Positions 48,801 to 62,966 are shown, counted from the stretch's first letter. The stretch is 64,000 bases of DNA from Caprimulgus europaeus (GCA_907165065.1 OU015532.1:31872339-31936338), one strand, 5' to 3'. Notes: a model not told the origin generated them from the letters alone. Translations and numbers: made by a program.

Positions 48801-51800
48801 ATGTTAAATATAGTTCTGCCTTTTACAATAGCCTTTCATTCCTGAATCATTAAGAATTGTGATTAAATATAGAAGGTATTTCAGACACCATCTTGTAAAG
48901 AATTCTGTATAGGGCTACAGTATTTTTAAGGTAGATGCTATGGGTGGCTGCTTTTAGTCTCTGTGATTGAGGAATACATTGCATAGTTGATATTGCTTAT
49001 AACAGTATAATAAGCACTCATATTTTGGTTTCTTTGATCTAGACTTGTTTGGATTTTAAGATTAAATCAAAATAAAGAAAATTTCTAGCATGAACTCATA
49101 TACATCACAGAATATAATCTACAAAAAGCAAGAGTATTAAAAAAACCCCTTTTCTCCTGGTTTGTATTAGCTGAAATACGGTCTCTCTTTTTACCCTTCC
49201 TTTTGTAGGGAATGCATTTCTTCTTAGAATTTCATATTTGTATTTTGCCTTTATTTTAACCTCTAGAGGTTCTAAATAGATTCATATCTATTTATAATTG
49301 TGTGCATAACCTATATTTTGGAGCATTCTTTTATTTTAATTATGCCAGACTAGAGATATTGATTTAAAGAAAAAAAGCATATGGAGATTGTCAGTGATGA
49401 AGGTATTTGCTATGGGAAGAATTACCTTTAGAGATTTTGAAAAAAAACATATTTTTTAAAAAAGGACAGTTCCCTTTCTCAGTGATAGTGTGTGCTTTCC
49501 TGCTACAGCTGCAGATATTTTGAGTATGATCTTTCTTCCTCCACCATCCGACTCCTTTCTGCAGAGTCGTGCAGTGAAGTCATAATCCTGTGTTTCACAT
49601 CCATCTGTTACCATAGAAATGATTGTAATAACCTAAATTTAGCACGATGTCTTTCCTGCAGGATCAAGCAGGAGGATTGAATGGGTTGTATGTGAAAGAA
49701 TCTGTGAAAATCAGAATGTTAGAAATATCTAAATGCTGTGATAAATTTACATGACAAAAAAAATTAAATCTCAAAACTTCTGTAAAAAATTTCTCCTGCT
49801 TTTAGGTTATTTGAAACATATATGAAATCTACCACATACCATGCAAACTACTTCACTGTAATGGCAATTTTTTTTTTTTTTAATCCTAACAGGAGCTAGT
49901 ACAAGATTCAATGTTCATTGGCAGATACATATGTTAATCAGATGAAAATGTTTATTTTTGAGAATATTATCAGAATATTTACTGTGGTCTAGATATATTA
50001 AAAAGTGAAGGAATGAGCTTAGAAGTTATTATGAAAGAGACAATTTATTTTTGTATTTAAAAGTGCAAAACAGACTTAAAATAGTTATTTTATAGAAATG
50101 GAGTTGAAATGAATTTTCCCTTCTTAGAAGAAACAGAAGAATTTCTCATTGTTTGTTGAAAGCAACGAGTTCTTTATTGCATTATTTAAATCCTGTCTTT
50201 CTACTTTTATGTCTTCTGGATAGACAGTTGCCCATGCACAGAATCCTACCATTGTTACACGTGTTTGAGTCTCAAAGAAAGATGATAAGACGTTCCTACA
50301 AATATGTAGGAAAGCTGCATAATCAGAACTTTGAACTTATTAAGTGTCTGTACTACCCACTACATACATTCCTCGTGACAAATCCATTGGATGGATTCTC
50401 GTGTGCTGTTACAAACACAGGACTCCAGGGCCTTCACATAAAAGATAATGCCTGGTCATTTGATGACTGCCTATTCAATATATATTGTTTCCTCATTGGC
50501 TGGTAAGCAGCTGCATGAATGGTTTACTTCATATTACTTCATGTTATTTTTACTCTGAAAACAGAATTGCTAATTTCCTCATGGAGTATTTGAGCTATGT
50601 ACACAATCTGAATCACTCTGTAGGGTTGAAGCATTAATATTATTTCATAGATAGAGAAATGAGATGCAGAGGGATTCACATCAAAAGTAACTGTTAATTT
50701 TGAGTGTGATATTTGAGTTATTTACAAAATCATTTTTAAGTACTTAGTATTTAGTATTATGTAACACAAAATATATTCAAACTATAGCTCTCGTTGACAT
50801 GGTTAAATGGTGAATGCTAAACACTTATGTGAAATAAATCTTAAGATGTCAAATCAGACACTCAAAGAACAGGGTCTCTTCTTTCTTTATTTGCCCTCCC
50901 CTTTCTTTCCCCCCTTTTCTCTCCCACCCTTGCACCTGGTCTCACTTTGCTTTCCCTCTTGTCTGCTCTGTCTCAATCGGAAGAATAATTGTATTTTTAA
51001 AAAGAAACCTTTTGCAATTTACGTCCTTGTTCTGTGTATATCTTTCAACTTTGTGAAAAATTGGGCAGGACTTTCAATTATCAGGCCTGTAAGATGGGAA
51101 TATTCACTTCGTACTTTGCCAGTAGGTTACTCCTGAGCAGTATTTGGTCAGAAAATAACATATAAATCCAGAGAAAACAGTTTTATTTTATTTTTAGCAT
51201 AGAACTATGAATATATATTTCTGATTTTTAGAAGATTTTAAAAAAATTTCATGCTGTGATATATATGATATGCATATCCCTCAAAAATAGTGGGTCCTGC
51301 AGCATTTATATCCTACAAACATCCTAGTAGTACTGTTGGTGCTGGTAATAAATTTGAGAGCCCTGCTCTGAAATTCTGTAAACTCCTGACTAACCATCTG
51401 CATTGGATTTTTTTTTGCCACTACTATATCATAGGTCTGACCAAATTTTCAAGAGATATAACATAAAAAAACATCAGGAGATTTTGTGCTCTATTGATGT
51501 ATAACTGGTTCTGCACGCAAAGATGACTGAAGTTTACTTAGTAGTTGTTTTATTTCACGGAAAAAAGAAGAGTTAGTCAAGACAAATACAATATGATTTT
51601 TCTTGATATGACTGATATACATGTAGGGAAAAACAGTTCTAGCTTTTTCCATTATTATGTTAAAACTGGTACTGGATATTCTTCTACTAATAAAAGATGC
51701 TCAAGCTAGTTCTAAGACAATTATGTTGCCTTTTGGCTATTTGTTGTGCCTGTGGCTTCTGTCTATTTGCACCAAAAGTGGCAAGGCTTGATGCAATGCA

Positions 51801-51918
51801 TTTGCCCGAGAAGTTGGCATCTTTTCACTTCCTTACTGGAAACCTTCTTTGCAGTAACACATCACACAGACCTTTTTTTTAAAATAAAATAAAAAAATCT
51901 GGTTTGGATTTCTTTGAA

Positions 51919-51934
51919 TTTTTTTTTTTTTTTT
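51919..51934. repeat. T16 homopolymer
   Basis: 16 consecutive T. Confidence 0.95.
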
Positions 51935-54900
51935 ATAATTTTTGACTGTTCTTTGAGTTAAGCAACAGTCCGCTGTAAATGAGTAAGTGAAGGTATAAAG
52001 CTATTGTAATTTGTATAGTACTGCCTCTGATTAAATGTGCTAGACAATCTTCATATTTTTAGGTTAGGTGATAATGCAGCATATTTGCAAAATATTATAT
52101 ATAAGTGCAGAATGAATGAAGTGTTGTGTGGTTCATAAACTTACATGAATGAGCCTTGGAGTCGGAATAATAATCAAATAGACAATTTATCTTGACTTTC
52201 ATTTAAATAATTACTACAAAAAATGTAGTTTTTCATTAAGTCACAATGCTTTTTGAAAAACAAGTAATAAAAGGTACATATCCTTAATGTGAAGATTGCA
52301 ATCTTTTTTCTGTAATAAAATTAAAAAGGTGTTACATTATATGCCTTTGAATATTCTTTTTCATGAATATGTGTGAAGGTGTATGAAAAGCTGGTTTTAA
52401 TGTGAAATAATTAAGACAGAGATTTGGCTCAAATGTAGAGTTATTTAAGTGACTATCAACACAAATGTTTCATATTAATATCAACAATAAATGTTTTTAC
52501 TAGCATTTATTTGTCTGCAAAATCATAAGGAACACCTGTGCCATATTTTAAGTGTCAATAATAGTAAATAGAGAGAGAAAACAGCTACATTCTAGTGTCT
52601 TCATACCAGGTCATGTAATTGGTGGTGAGAATGTTAGGTTTTCATACAGAAATCTGACTGTTCAATGGCTACAGTCACACTAAACTACAGTTTTATGTTA
52701 CAGGTGTTTATACTTTAAAAGACGTGCTTTAAAAGCATCTTTACTTGCTTTAATGAAGTTTGAGTTTCCTAGTCCAAATGAATTTAGTTTGCAGCTGAAA
52801 TTACTGCGTGATGTTTAATAAGAAATCTTTTATAAAGGTGGACCTATAAAATAGCCCTGCACGAAAGCTATTTCCTTTGAATATGCATTTGTATACTTTT
52901 CACTTTTCAGGTAAGTTATTTCTCTTACTCCCTCTCCTTTGAAAACAGGTTTTTATGTACATTCTAACCACACATCATACTCTGTCATTATGTCATACAG
53001 GTAAGTCGCTTACACCATAAATAGTTCAGATGGTGTCTTCTCAATACAGCATGCATGGATTTGTTGTCACTCTGTGGTAGACATGTGTTCTGTCTTTTTC
53101 TTATGAAGTTCTAGAGAATTACTTTTTTACTCAACTAAATCATTGAATTGTAGCTGTTTTGGGACATTATATTCATACGGAACAACAAAGCTTCATGAAG
53201 AATTTTGTTTTGTTTTTATAGAGATTTATATTTCTGGTTTGTACTCCACTGTAAAGCCAGCTAAAAGTAAGATATTAAAATTGGCTAGACACTTGCATCA
53301 GAAGGGTCAAGTGGTGTCTGTCAATTACTAGAAAGTATTCTCAACTCTTCATGAGCAGGATTTAAGCAGATGGTGACTTGTACTATTCTGCTTCTAGAAC
53401 TTTATATTATGGTAAAGGATTATGTTCACTGAGGGGGGGTGGGAATAACATACTTGCATCTGAGTAATACAGCCATGTGTAAAATGTATGACTCAAAATA
53501 TTCTGGAGTGTTAGTTACTTTATTATATGCATTGGGAAACTTGATTGAGTTGGTCATAGTCTCATTTGGCCTTTCTTTGAGATAATTTATTTCATGGAAG
53601 CTAGAAAATAGTCTAATTATTGTGAGTATCTGGTCCAACCCTTAAGTGAAGCTGAGATATGTCTGGGTAGATAGTTGGTTTAGGAGCTCTGGATATCACA
53701 GGTTTTCTAGATTTTGTACTTCCATTTAGGGAGTTTAAACAAGATAAATGGTTTGAGAATCTGACTACTTCTGCTTCATATGAATTTCCAGAGGCTAGCA
53801 TAGGTTATAGAAACACATAATCCAAGTTTTGATGCAAGTAATCAGAGCATAATATTGGAGTACTTTTAAATTGAAGAAGTAGTGAAATAAAACTTAATCT
53901 TGCAATTCTAAACTCCTAAAATTGAATTCAAAAGTGAAGAAATAAAGTTGTAGGGTTTAGGTCTTTAGGTGTACAAGAGAAGTCTAAATATGTTTTAACT
54001 AGGTAGGGAAATGTAGATATTACAGTAAAAAACTATAAATAGTTTCAGAAATTAATAAAGTGGTTTGAAAGAAACCTATATTGATCTTCAGTAGAAAGTC
54101 AAGTGATCAATTTCTTATTTAATTGTGGTGACAGATTTGTATCTGTGTTATATCTTCAGGCAATAAGCAGACAAAGGACAAGGGGAAGTAAGAGGAGAAT
54201 TACTATCTGCTTAAATACGAGGCTTTTTTATCCAGTGCTTTATTTTAAACACTTATAACTGTTTTTGTTGTGGGTTTTTTATTGCTTTTGGAGATTCTAA
54301 AAGTGAATATTGAATAAATCAATATCCCTCACACAGAATTATTTTTCTAAACACAGTAGAAAGCTTTTACTCTTCTTGAATGTTATGACAAGCTCTGTAT
54401 ACCAACTCTGTGAGGATGTTTACATGTAACTTAATATACTACATAATATCCTAGCAACTGGAAATGCCTCCTGTATGTGTTGAAAGCAAGTGTGGCTAGT
54501 TACACAGCTAGATTTATTTCTTATATAGCCCGTGTGCTAGATTCTAACTGTTAGCAACATGCTTGATTTACCAGTTAAAAAATGTCAGTGATGGTAAACA
54601 TTTTTTTTCTTGTTTGCCTTTACTTTCTAGAATGAGCTAGTATGGGAAAACAGCTCATTTTTAGGTGGCCAAAAGACAGAATTCTACTTTAATATTCCTA
54701 TTTTAACATTACTTATCAGAAGAGTCTTCTCTACACCTGTTAATAAGCGTAAGCACAATCAGAAAGCATTTAAAAGTACTGAAAATTTACTCAAAGTTGT
54801 CAGCAGTAACTTTTCTCAATTTAACTACATGTCTTCTCATGTTTAAAACTATGATGAATTTAGTCTCCTTTATGTATTGTAATTAAAAACCTAAGATGTC

Positions 54901-55195
54901 CTCTTCATCCTATGTAGCTTGGCTTCCCTCCTTGCCTTGCCATTAATACAGGAGAAAAGAAAACTAATATCTGTTACACAGTAATTTGATTTTAGGCTCA
55001 GTGAGCCCTAAATTATAATGAACATTTAAGGAATTATCATAAAATGATGTTATTTGCATTTATATTGGAAGTGGTTTGGATTTTTTTCTTGCTAAATGTT
55101 TGTGGAAATCACCACTGTATATTTTTTTCTAGCATAATAAAAAATTTTTTCAGTCACAGATGAAGAGTTACCCTGTTGGCAGCCCCCCATTGTCA

Positions 55196-55217
55196 CCCCC
55201 CCCCCCCCCCCCCCCCC
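55196..55217. repeat. C22 homopolymer
   Basis: 22 consecutive C on the + strand (G22 on the minus strand), preceded by C6 at about 55183-55188. Confidence 0.95.
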
Positions 55218-57430
55218 GATTTTTGCATCAGTGAAAACTGACAGTTTAGAGTACTTCTAAGAAACAGAAAATTTCTGGGAGGCATGTAATGTTTTTGTTT
55301 ACTTGATTATTAACCTTCATCTTCCACCCCTAGTTGTTTTAAATATGTTGGCAGGTTAATATGGCCCAAAGTCAACAAATTGCTGTTCCCTAGGAAGAGC
55401 TGTTAAGTGGAGAAACTCTTGATACTTTGGGTAATTCCTTAGCGTAAGATCTATGTTTTTCAAAGAAGCAATTTGATGGTTCTTCCTCACTATTCTAAGG
55501 CTTCCTTCCATAGCCTAATTTGCTCTAACCCTGTTTCCATTTGACCTTATACCTCCTAAAAAAATGTTATTTTATTTCTATACAATAATCAGAAAAAGGC
55601 TTGGTTGGTTTATTGTTTTTTTTGGGTATCAACTTTTAAAGTATATGGTTTAGATTTTGCTATTTGGAGAATTCAGAATCTGTATAGTCCAATACTCAGT
55701 TTTGACAAGATTAATTCAAAGTACAAGTCTTGGTAAGTTTGTGCAGAGTAACACAAATTCTTCAGATAAGATCCTTAAGTTAATGCACTTTACTTTCTAT
55801 TTAATCCATTTTTTAATCACAAAACTTGAATCTCGGCAGAGATTTTAAAATGCAAGATTAACTTATTTTGCAAACTAATGGACAATAGCAGCAGAAAAAT
55901 TCTTACCTTGTTTACCATTGCCTATTTCTGAAGCTAGAACCAACTAAACCCAACAATATTAGGTCTTAGGTGTAAATATTCTGTCACTAGAAGTTTGAAA
56001 TGTAGGTTTGGTGTGATTGCCTCTTGGGCTGCCATTCTGGTTTTAGTGAACTAAGTTAGCAGAGCAATTTTCCAGGCAAAATAGGTGCAATATTGACTCT
56101 TAATAGTCCTACAGCCAAAGATGCCCTTCTGGATTCAGTATTACTTTTACAAACACTCTTTTTTCCTTTGCTGTTCCTCATACCTTGAGGTCATATCTGA
56201 GACCATCTGAATGGGTTGTATTGAGATTCTCGATGCTTCATGATCTATGCATTTAGTTTAACTCTTTGGAGGACCTCAAAGCAAAGATAGACTTGATAAA
56301 GAAATGCTTCATCATTGTGGCTTTATTTTTGCAAGTATGTAAAATTTCCATATCTTTAAAAGTTATAAAAGGTACACAGGGATCTTCAGAAACACTTTAT
56401 CAGATAAATATGAAGTATCCTGTGTGGACACTGGCAAACTTCCTCGTGCTTCCTCTTTCTCATACATCCTTTCTATTTGTGTTGTTGTGTGCCTCATGAA
56501 ATAAATAGTAAGTACCGTGCCTGTTTTGTAGGAAATGAGTCTGTTTTGTCTGACAGTGAAGTGTCCTATGTTGCTCATGTGCTTTTGTGTGTCTTGTGTG
56601 GTACAAACAATATTTCACGAATGAGGACCAGCAACTGAATTGTTTGAAAACCCTGGGTAATTGTCACAGATACTGAGTGAATTATCAAGTGTTCTTTCAT
56701 TGGTAAATACCTGAAATAGAAATACATTAAAAAACAAACAAAAAACCCCACAAAAAACCCAAACCGCCTCAGTTTCAGAGGTGTGTTCATAATTGGTTGC
56801 AATCTTTACCCCTAACTTCTGCCAGACTTGCAAACAAGGCATAATACTATATCAACTAAATATTGGATATGGACATATTATATGTTTAATGTATGTAATT
56901 ATTTTGTCATATAAAGAAGTTCAGCAGCAAATAGCTGAAAATATTTCACCCTTGTGATTTTAACCAATGGCAAGTGTTTTGTGCTGTTACTGTGTAGTCT
57001 TTTTGCAGTACTAAAGTGTTTTTATTCTTTCTTACAGACTACAATACAGTTTTTCCTGAGTATGACTTACTTTTCATTTGCAGTCATAGTATCTTTGGAT
57101 CTCACATACAAGCAATTGTAAAATATTGTTGCAAGTGATTGTTTTCTGCAATATAAAGATTGTACTGATATGTTTTTAATCACTCTTCTGCTTCCTAAAA
57201 ATATATCTATATGGCAGATAAAAAAATAAATTACAAACCTGTTCTGCCATCCATATGTGTGTTCTGCTTATTTTATTTAAAATTATATAAATTTTTGCAC
57301 TAATACAGCTTCTTTAATTTTTTTTTTTTTTATGTGTATGTGCCCTGTACAGTTAGGTGCATTTGTAATATTGAAGCTGTGTCACAAAATTTCTTGTAAT
57401 TTGGTTGGCAATATTCATTTAAATAAAACG

Positions 57431-57825
57431 GACAGGCTGAGAGATTTGGGGAAAAAGACACAGCTCCAGGGAGATGTTATAGTGGCCTTCTAGTACCTGA
57501 AGGGGCTACAAGAAAGCTGGGGAGGGACTTTTTACAAGGGCAGGTAGTCATGAACAAGGGGCAATGGCTTTAAACTGGAAGAGGGTAGGTTTAGATTAGA
57601 TACTTGGAAGAAATTCTTCACTGTGAGAGTGGTGAGACACTGGAACAGGTTGCCCAGAGCAGTTGTGGATGCCCCTCCCTGGAAGTGTTCAAGGCCAGGC
57701 TGGATGAGGCTTTGAGCAACGTGACCTAGTGGAAGGTGTCCTTGCTGATGGCTGGGGGGTTGGAACTAGATGATCCCTTCCAACCCAAACCATTCTATGA
57801 TTCTCTGATTCATTCTATGAAAGGA
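57431..57825 (+). mobile_element. CR1 LINE fragment, 3' end
   Basis: Begins at 'acaggctgagaga', then 'agtggccttctagtacctgaa', 'gagacactggaacaggttgc' and 'ttcaaggccaggctggatga', and ends in 'cccttccaacccaaacc' with repeats of 'attctatga'. The same blocks occur in the 60.1 kb copy. Small indels break the reverse-transcriptase frame. Confidence 0.95.
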
Positions 57826-58807
57826 TATTTAGAAGATTACTACTCAGACAACACTGGCAGTAGAGCTCACAAGGACTATAGCCTAAATAATGCAGTTAAA
57901 TCTTAGAACAATGTGATATATATCACAGTATCTGTAATTTACAAGTAAATTAAAATTTCTGTATAAAAGCAACAGGCTTGAAGAGCAGAGGAAGGAATAT
58001 GAAGAGATAACACTTTCTGTAATCTTTAGATTAAAAAATTGTTTTTTTGCTACTGAAAAAATAAGTTGAGCCATATCGTGAGAAATTCTTCTATTTCTTT
58101 AGTAAAGTCATGGGAGAATTTAATTGTTAGTTCTGGATTGCTATCAGAATGAATTGCATAACCTTTCTTTTTACAGTAAAGTTCCTTTATTCTTTAGCCA
58201 TTTTGAGGTATCTTTTTCCTTCTCTTATAACAGGTAAAGGTGTGAGAAGTCCATCTCACTTCAGTTTTAGTTTTTAAAAAATCTTGAATTAGCACAGGTA
58301 AAGAGAAGACAGTATTTTGACTGATACATGTAATACATGTAAATTAAAAACAACCTATTTTAGTATACGTTAAATACTGCATTTTAGTTTGTATTTGTTT
58401 TGTTTATGTAACTTTTTTCATGTTTATTTTACCAAATTGTTGCTTACCCTCTTCCTATTTTGGTCAATTTAAATTCTGTGTACTCCTAAATGAATATTCT
58501 GTACTATTTTTCAGACCCTCCCTCCCCAGCTAAATTAAGATGGAGATGCAAAGTTGAGAAATAAAGGTGTTCAGTTACCTTTTCCACTTAGAGTCTTTCA
58601 TTTATGTCTCTTTTGCATAAAAGTCTTGCTAGTTCTTAGCCTTGCTTGTAAATAGAAATATTTACTTATGCTAACAAAATCAAATTCAATCAGATGGAGA
58701 TAATAGAGTTTGGCAACTTAAGTAGTAATAACTGCTACTAGCCTTACTTGTATTATTTTGTTGTATTTAAATACCTTTCATAAAGTTTGGCATACAGCCC
58801 TATTTAT
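57826..58807 (+). other. NOVA1: NOVA1 intron 2, between CR1 copies
   Basis: AT-rich, nothing recognised. Confidence 0.7.
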
Positions 58808-58922
58808 AGTATCACTGAACCAAAGAATAATTGAGGTTGGAAGGGGCTGCTGGAGGTCATCATGTCCAACCCTCCTGCTCAGGCAGGGGCCACCTAGAGT
58901 CAGTTGCTCCAGGACCATGATA
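58808..58922 (-). mobile_element. CR1 LINE 3' tail, reverse orientation
   Basis: 'attgaggttggaaggggctg', 'aggtcatcatgtccaaccct' and 'cctgctcaggcaggggccac' are the reverse complement of the CR1 3' end. A short, 5'-truncated piece lying between the two + strand CR1 copies. Confidence 0.9.
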
Positions 58923-60083
58923 CTCAGGTCACAGAATGAGGAAGGAACTGGAGCGCTTTGACAGTAGCTGGAAATAATTTGAGAGGATAATTCATGCAGG
59001 TTGTAGCCAATGCCTAAAGGTAAAGGCTGTGGGCTGAGTAACTTCTGGCAATCAGTCTCCATGTTGTGAGGTTCACTAACTTTGATTTAAAAGTCACTCA
59101 GTGCTCAGTTGAAACCTTGATTGTGTTTGGTTTTTGTTGTGTTTTTGTTTTGGTTTGGTTTGGGGTTTTTTGTTTGTTTGTTTTTGTTTTTTTTTTTCCC
59201 CCAGGAAGTTGACATTGCAGTAGTGCATTCTTAGTTATTTTTACTTACTTTAACTCCACTCAAGCTGTTAAACTATGCCATGACTATTTAATAGGGTAGA
59301 ACCCTAAGTCTTTTGATGAGTTAGTTATTACTGTAGTGGAGGTGAAGATTTCACCCAATTTGGTGCTTGTGGAAGTTGAAAAATCAAACTTAATCGCCTT
59401 ATGTACCCAACAGAATGAAATTGGAAGATGATCTAATTCTTAAATCTTTTGGTTTTATAGTTCATTTTTTCCCCATTATATTGAGGACCTAGACATTGGA
59501 AGTTGTACTCTTTTTCCTTTCAAAGCTGACAGACTTTCACAAATTTAAGAAGCTCTTCTATGCAATGTAACTTTTTATTCTGCTAAAGCATCTGTTTGCA
59601 GTTGGTAAACAAGAAGTTGCACAGTGTGTTGTGAATTAGGTTTGCAGCCTTTAATTAACATTTCTATTTTCTACCTGTTGGCATTCCCATGACAGATACT
59701 GAAAAAGAAAGTACATAAAGAATATGCAAGCTCTGGAACTCATTTTGGATATTAAGAAATTCATGTCATTGTCCTGTCTGTATTGGTGCACTGTGATGAG
59801 AGATTGGATTAGCACATTTTTCTTGTTAGGTAAACAGAATTGAAGTGTGGTACAATAGTAAAACAATTTAAAAGCAAATTTGAATCTTAAGATAATTATG
59901 CATGACTATGTTAATGCTGGTAGAGAAATTGAGGTAGTAAATACTGAGTGTTTAGTTATCTTTCATTTTGCTTGGTGTATCTACCTGTTTTGCACTGTTG
60001 GTCAGGGACAACACAGCAGTCCAGGTTTTAAATTTGTATTGCAGTTGAGTATCTTAACAGCATATTACATTATGTGCACTTAC
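58923..60083 (+). other. NOVA1: NOVA1 intron 2, between CR1 copies
   Basis: AT-rich. About 59125-59207 is a G/T-rich low-complexity stretch (TTTGG/GTTT units) ending in T12, CCCCCAG and then GAAGTTG, an acceptor look-alike with no open exon after it. Confidence 0.7.
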
Positions 60084-60690
60084 AGCCCAGGCAGCCAACA
60101 GTATCCTGGGCTGCATCAAAAGAAGTGTGGCCAGAAGGTCAAGGGAGGTTATTCTCCCCCTCTATTCCATTCTTGTTAGGCCCCACCTGGAGTACTGTGT
60201 CCAGTTCTGGAGCCCCCAACACAAGAGAGACATGGACCAGTTAGAACAAGTCCAGAGGAGGGTCATGAGGATGATCCGAGGGCTGGAGCACCTCTCCTAT
60301 GAGGACAGGCTGAAAGAGTTGGGGTTGTTCAGCCTGGAGAAGAGAAGATTTGAGGAAGACCTTATAGTGGCCTTCCAGTACCTGAAGGGGCTACAAGAAA
60401 GCTGGGGAAGGACTTTTATAAAGGCAGGTAGTGATAGAACAAGGGACAATGACTTTAAACTGAAAAAGGGTAGGTTTAGATTAGATACTTGGACGAAATT
60501 CTTCACTGTGAGGGTGGTGAGACACTGGAACAGGTTGCCCAGAGCAGTTGTGGATGCCCCCTCCCTGGAAGTGTTCAAGGCCAGGCTGGATGAGGCTTTG
60601 AGTATCCTGGTCTAATGGAAAGTGTCCCTGCTCATGGCAGGGGGGGGTGGAACTAGATTATCTTTAAGGTCACTTCCAACTCATGATTAT
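60084..60690 (+). mobile_element. CR1 LINE, 3' part with open reverse-transcriptase frame
   Basis: A 5'-truncated CR1. An uninterrupted frame of about 175 codons, ending with a stop at 60613-60615, encodes the C-terminus of ORF2: [28 protein letters not shown] (with R replacing the first L), [29 protein letters not shown], then a [20 protein letters not shown]-type end. The 3' tail 'aaggtcacttccaactcatg' follows. Lack of the 5' part, including the endonuclease and catalytic RT core, makes it inactive. The intact frame suggests a fairly young insertion. Confidence 0.95.
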
Positions 60691-62924
60691 ATAGCTGTGT
60701 TACTGGGCAGTGAGGCATGTATGCAAATTTTGTTTAACTTTTTTCCTGTAATCTTTTTTCTTTTAATAGGCACCATGTTATGTAGCAACTACTATGTTAT
60801 ATAGCAAAATATGTATCTATTTTTACAGATTTTAAAGACTTTTAAAAAATCTGTTCAAGCTTAGGTAATTTCATTTTAGGTCACAACAAAATTTGGACAG
60901 TTTTGAGTAAATGGAATATTGATGGACTTCCTTAGGAGACTGCTGTTAAGTAACAAATTTATTGAATATTTGTTTCTTTGTAGAGAAGCACTTTTGATGC
61001 TTAAATGACAGTAGCTGAGCAGGTACAGAATGAGAAGTATTCTGACTTTGCTTTTTAGAATTATTCATTTTTATTTTTTAAAATGTTTTTATTGTAGAGT
61101 CCTTTGTCCAAAGCAAAGATTTTTGGCAAAATCTTTGACTTGTATAACACTGGTACAGTTTCAAGGACTTCCAGTGGTGTCATCTTCAGATTCCCCCTGG
61201 CAGTTTTCAATGGATGTTTTGAAGTCCTGGTTTAGTTAATGTATATAGATACTAGTAGTGAGATGCTAGTGCTTTGTATTTTTATTAAGCTTGTATTTGC
61301 TGCCATCAGAGAAATTACATTACTGATTGCATTGTGAGGGGAGAGTTTTTGAGACTTTTGAAGGCTCTCAATCTTAGTTTCAGTTAGATATTGCTAGTAT
61401 ACATGTGAGATTAACACTTAAAATGTAATTTCATTAGATAAAAATGGAATAAAACAGGTGTATACAGTCTTCAGGTTTTTAAATTTATATTCAATTCCAT
61501 TCCTAACATTTCGTCTCTATTTATGTAATAATGGCCAAAGGTGAGATTCTAATATGTTTATCACTATGCAAAGCACTTTTTACCCTTAATTTATAAATAA
61601 TGTGCTTTTAGGGCATGAAACCTTAAAAAGGGAAGACCACGCCTATTGACAAATCTCTTACTCCATATTTTAAAGCACCATTATGGTCATCACCAAAATC
61701 TTTTTTCATAAATAGTACTAGAGTGCTAAGGACCCAATGATCCAGTGGACACTGGTATTTTATATTTTTCAGGAGCACAGTGGAGCTGAGCTGATCCTGT
61801 CAACTTCCTCTACGTTTTCTGGGACCATGAAAGAACTGGCAACCCTACCTTTTAGCACTGACTTATTTTTAGCTCATTTCTCTAAACTATTCATCAAATC
61901 CCAAGATCAGAGAATAATTTGTAATAATTTATAAGGCACTTCTAAGGACCTAAAATGACTAGGATTTCAGGCACTGAGAATTTTTATTTGCTATTGTACT
62001 TGCATCAGTTTCACAAATATTTTTAGATTGAAAAATCAGTTATTTAACACATCTCTCTTTGAAAAGAACTGTTCACTTAAGGAAATTAATGTATTTTTCT
62101 GTACAAAACTTGGCCTGAAATTGTAAATAAATATTGAAGTTATTTTATATTTTATGTATTTGGTGTTAATTTTATTCAAATACTTATCACAGATAAGTGC
62201 CACTTTAAATATCTTAGCATTTGTAACTATGATTTAGCTCACCTTGTTTTGTGAGGTGCATGCAATTAAATTTTTCACACTTTATCTGACATTTTTGTTT
62301 TTATTAAGATTAACTCTGATTTTGCCCAACTGCATTTATAACCCATTCTTGTTTGTCTAATGAGAACCTTTCATATGCTTTCTGTAGGAGCTAGGTTCTT
62401 ATGCTTATGCCACTGCATTATTATTCTCTTGCACTGAGTATGGAACGCAACATCAGTAAAGTAATGACTGCATTAACATTGATGGTTTGGGATTTTACCA
62501 GACAATACTTTTCATTTTGTTGTAATTAAGATAAAAAGATTTTTTTAAAAACAAAAAACCTACATAAACTAATTCATGTAGTGTTTTTGAGATAATATAG
62601 CTCATTTGTGTGAATAAATAGGGGTAAGAACAGTAATCTCTACCCTCAACACCTCCATGTTAAAAATCTTGACCTAATGAAAGCAGACAATGGGATTTTA
62701 ATTTGAGAGCCTGATTTTATGGAAGGGATATAGTATAGATAATCTTCATATTATTTTACTGATGACTCCAAGAAATAATTTGCAAATCAGAAGAAATCCA
62801 TTGTATATGAAAACTCACTTGAATGATACCTTGGACCTATTTGTTGGTCTTTGTTTCTAAGTTTGATTTTAGACCATATGTAGAGTCCTTAGACTCATCT
62901 GTTTAGGTCCCATATTAATTAAGT

Positions 62925-62966
62925 GTTTCTGTATAAGCAGCACAGAAAAAATGCTTATACAGAAAC
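62925..62966. repeat. Perfect 15-bp inverted repeat (hairpin)
   Basis: Left arm GTTTCTGTATAAGCA (62925-62939), right arm TGCTTATACAGAAAC (62952-62966), 12-base A-rich loop. The next base pair out is a mismatch. Too short for a typical microRNA precursor. Confidence 0.9.

Larger units (their letters stand above)
45853..57430 (+). other. NOVA1: NOVA1 intron 2, no exon seen
   Basis: AT-rich. It holds a T16 run (51919-51934) and a C22 run (55196-55217). The 117-codon + frame at 50153-50506 has no recognised domain, no good flanking splice sites that I can see, and a length expected about once or twice by chance in a window of this size and composition. Confidence 0.7.

Noticed and set aside
50153-50506. 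117-codon + frame in intron 2
   Set aside because: No domain, TTG start, no convincing splice sites; this length is expected by chance in about 64 kb of AT-rich DNA read in six frames.
59190-59230. T12-CCCCCAG acceptor look-alike
   Set aside because: No open exon with a donor follows; G/T-rich low-complexity origin.
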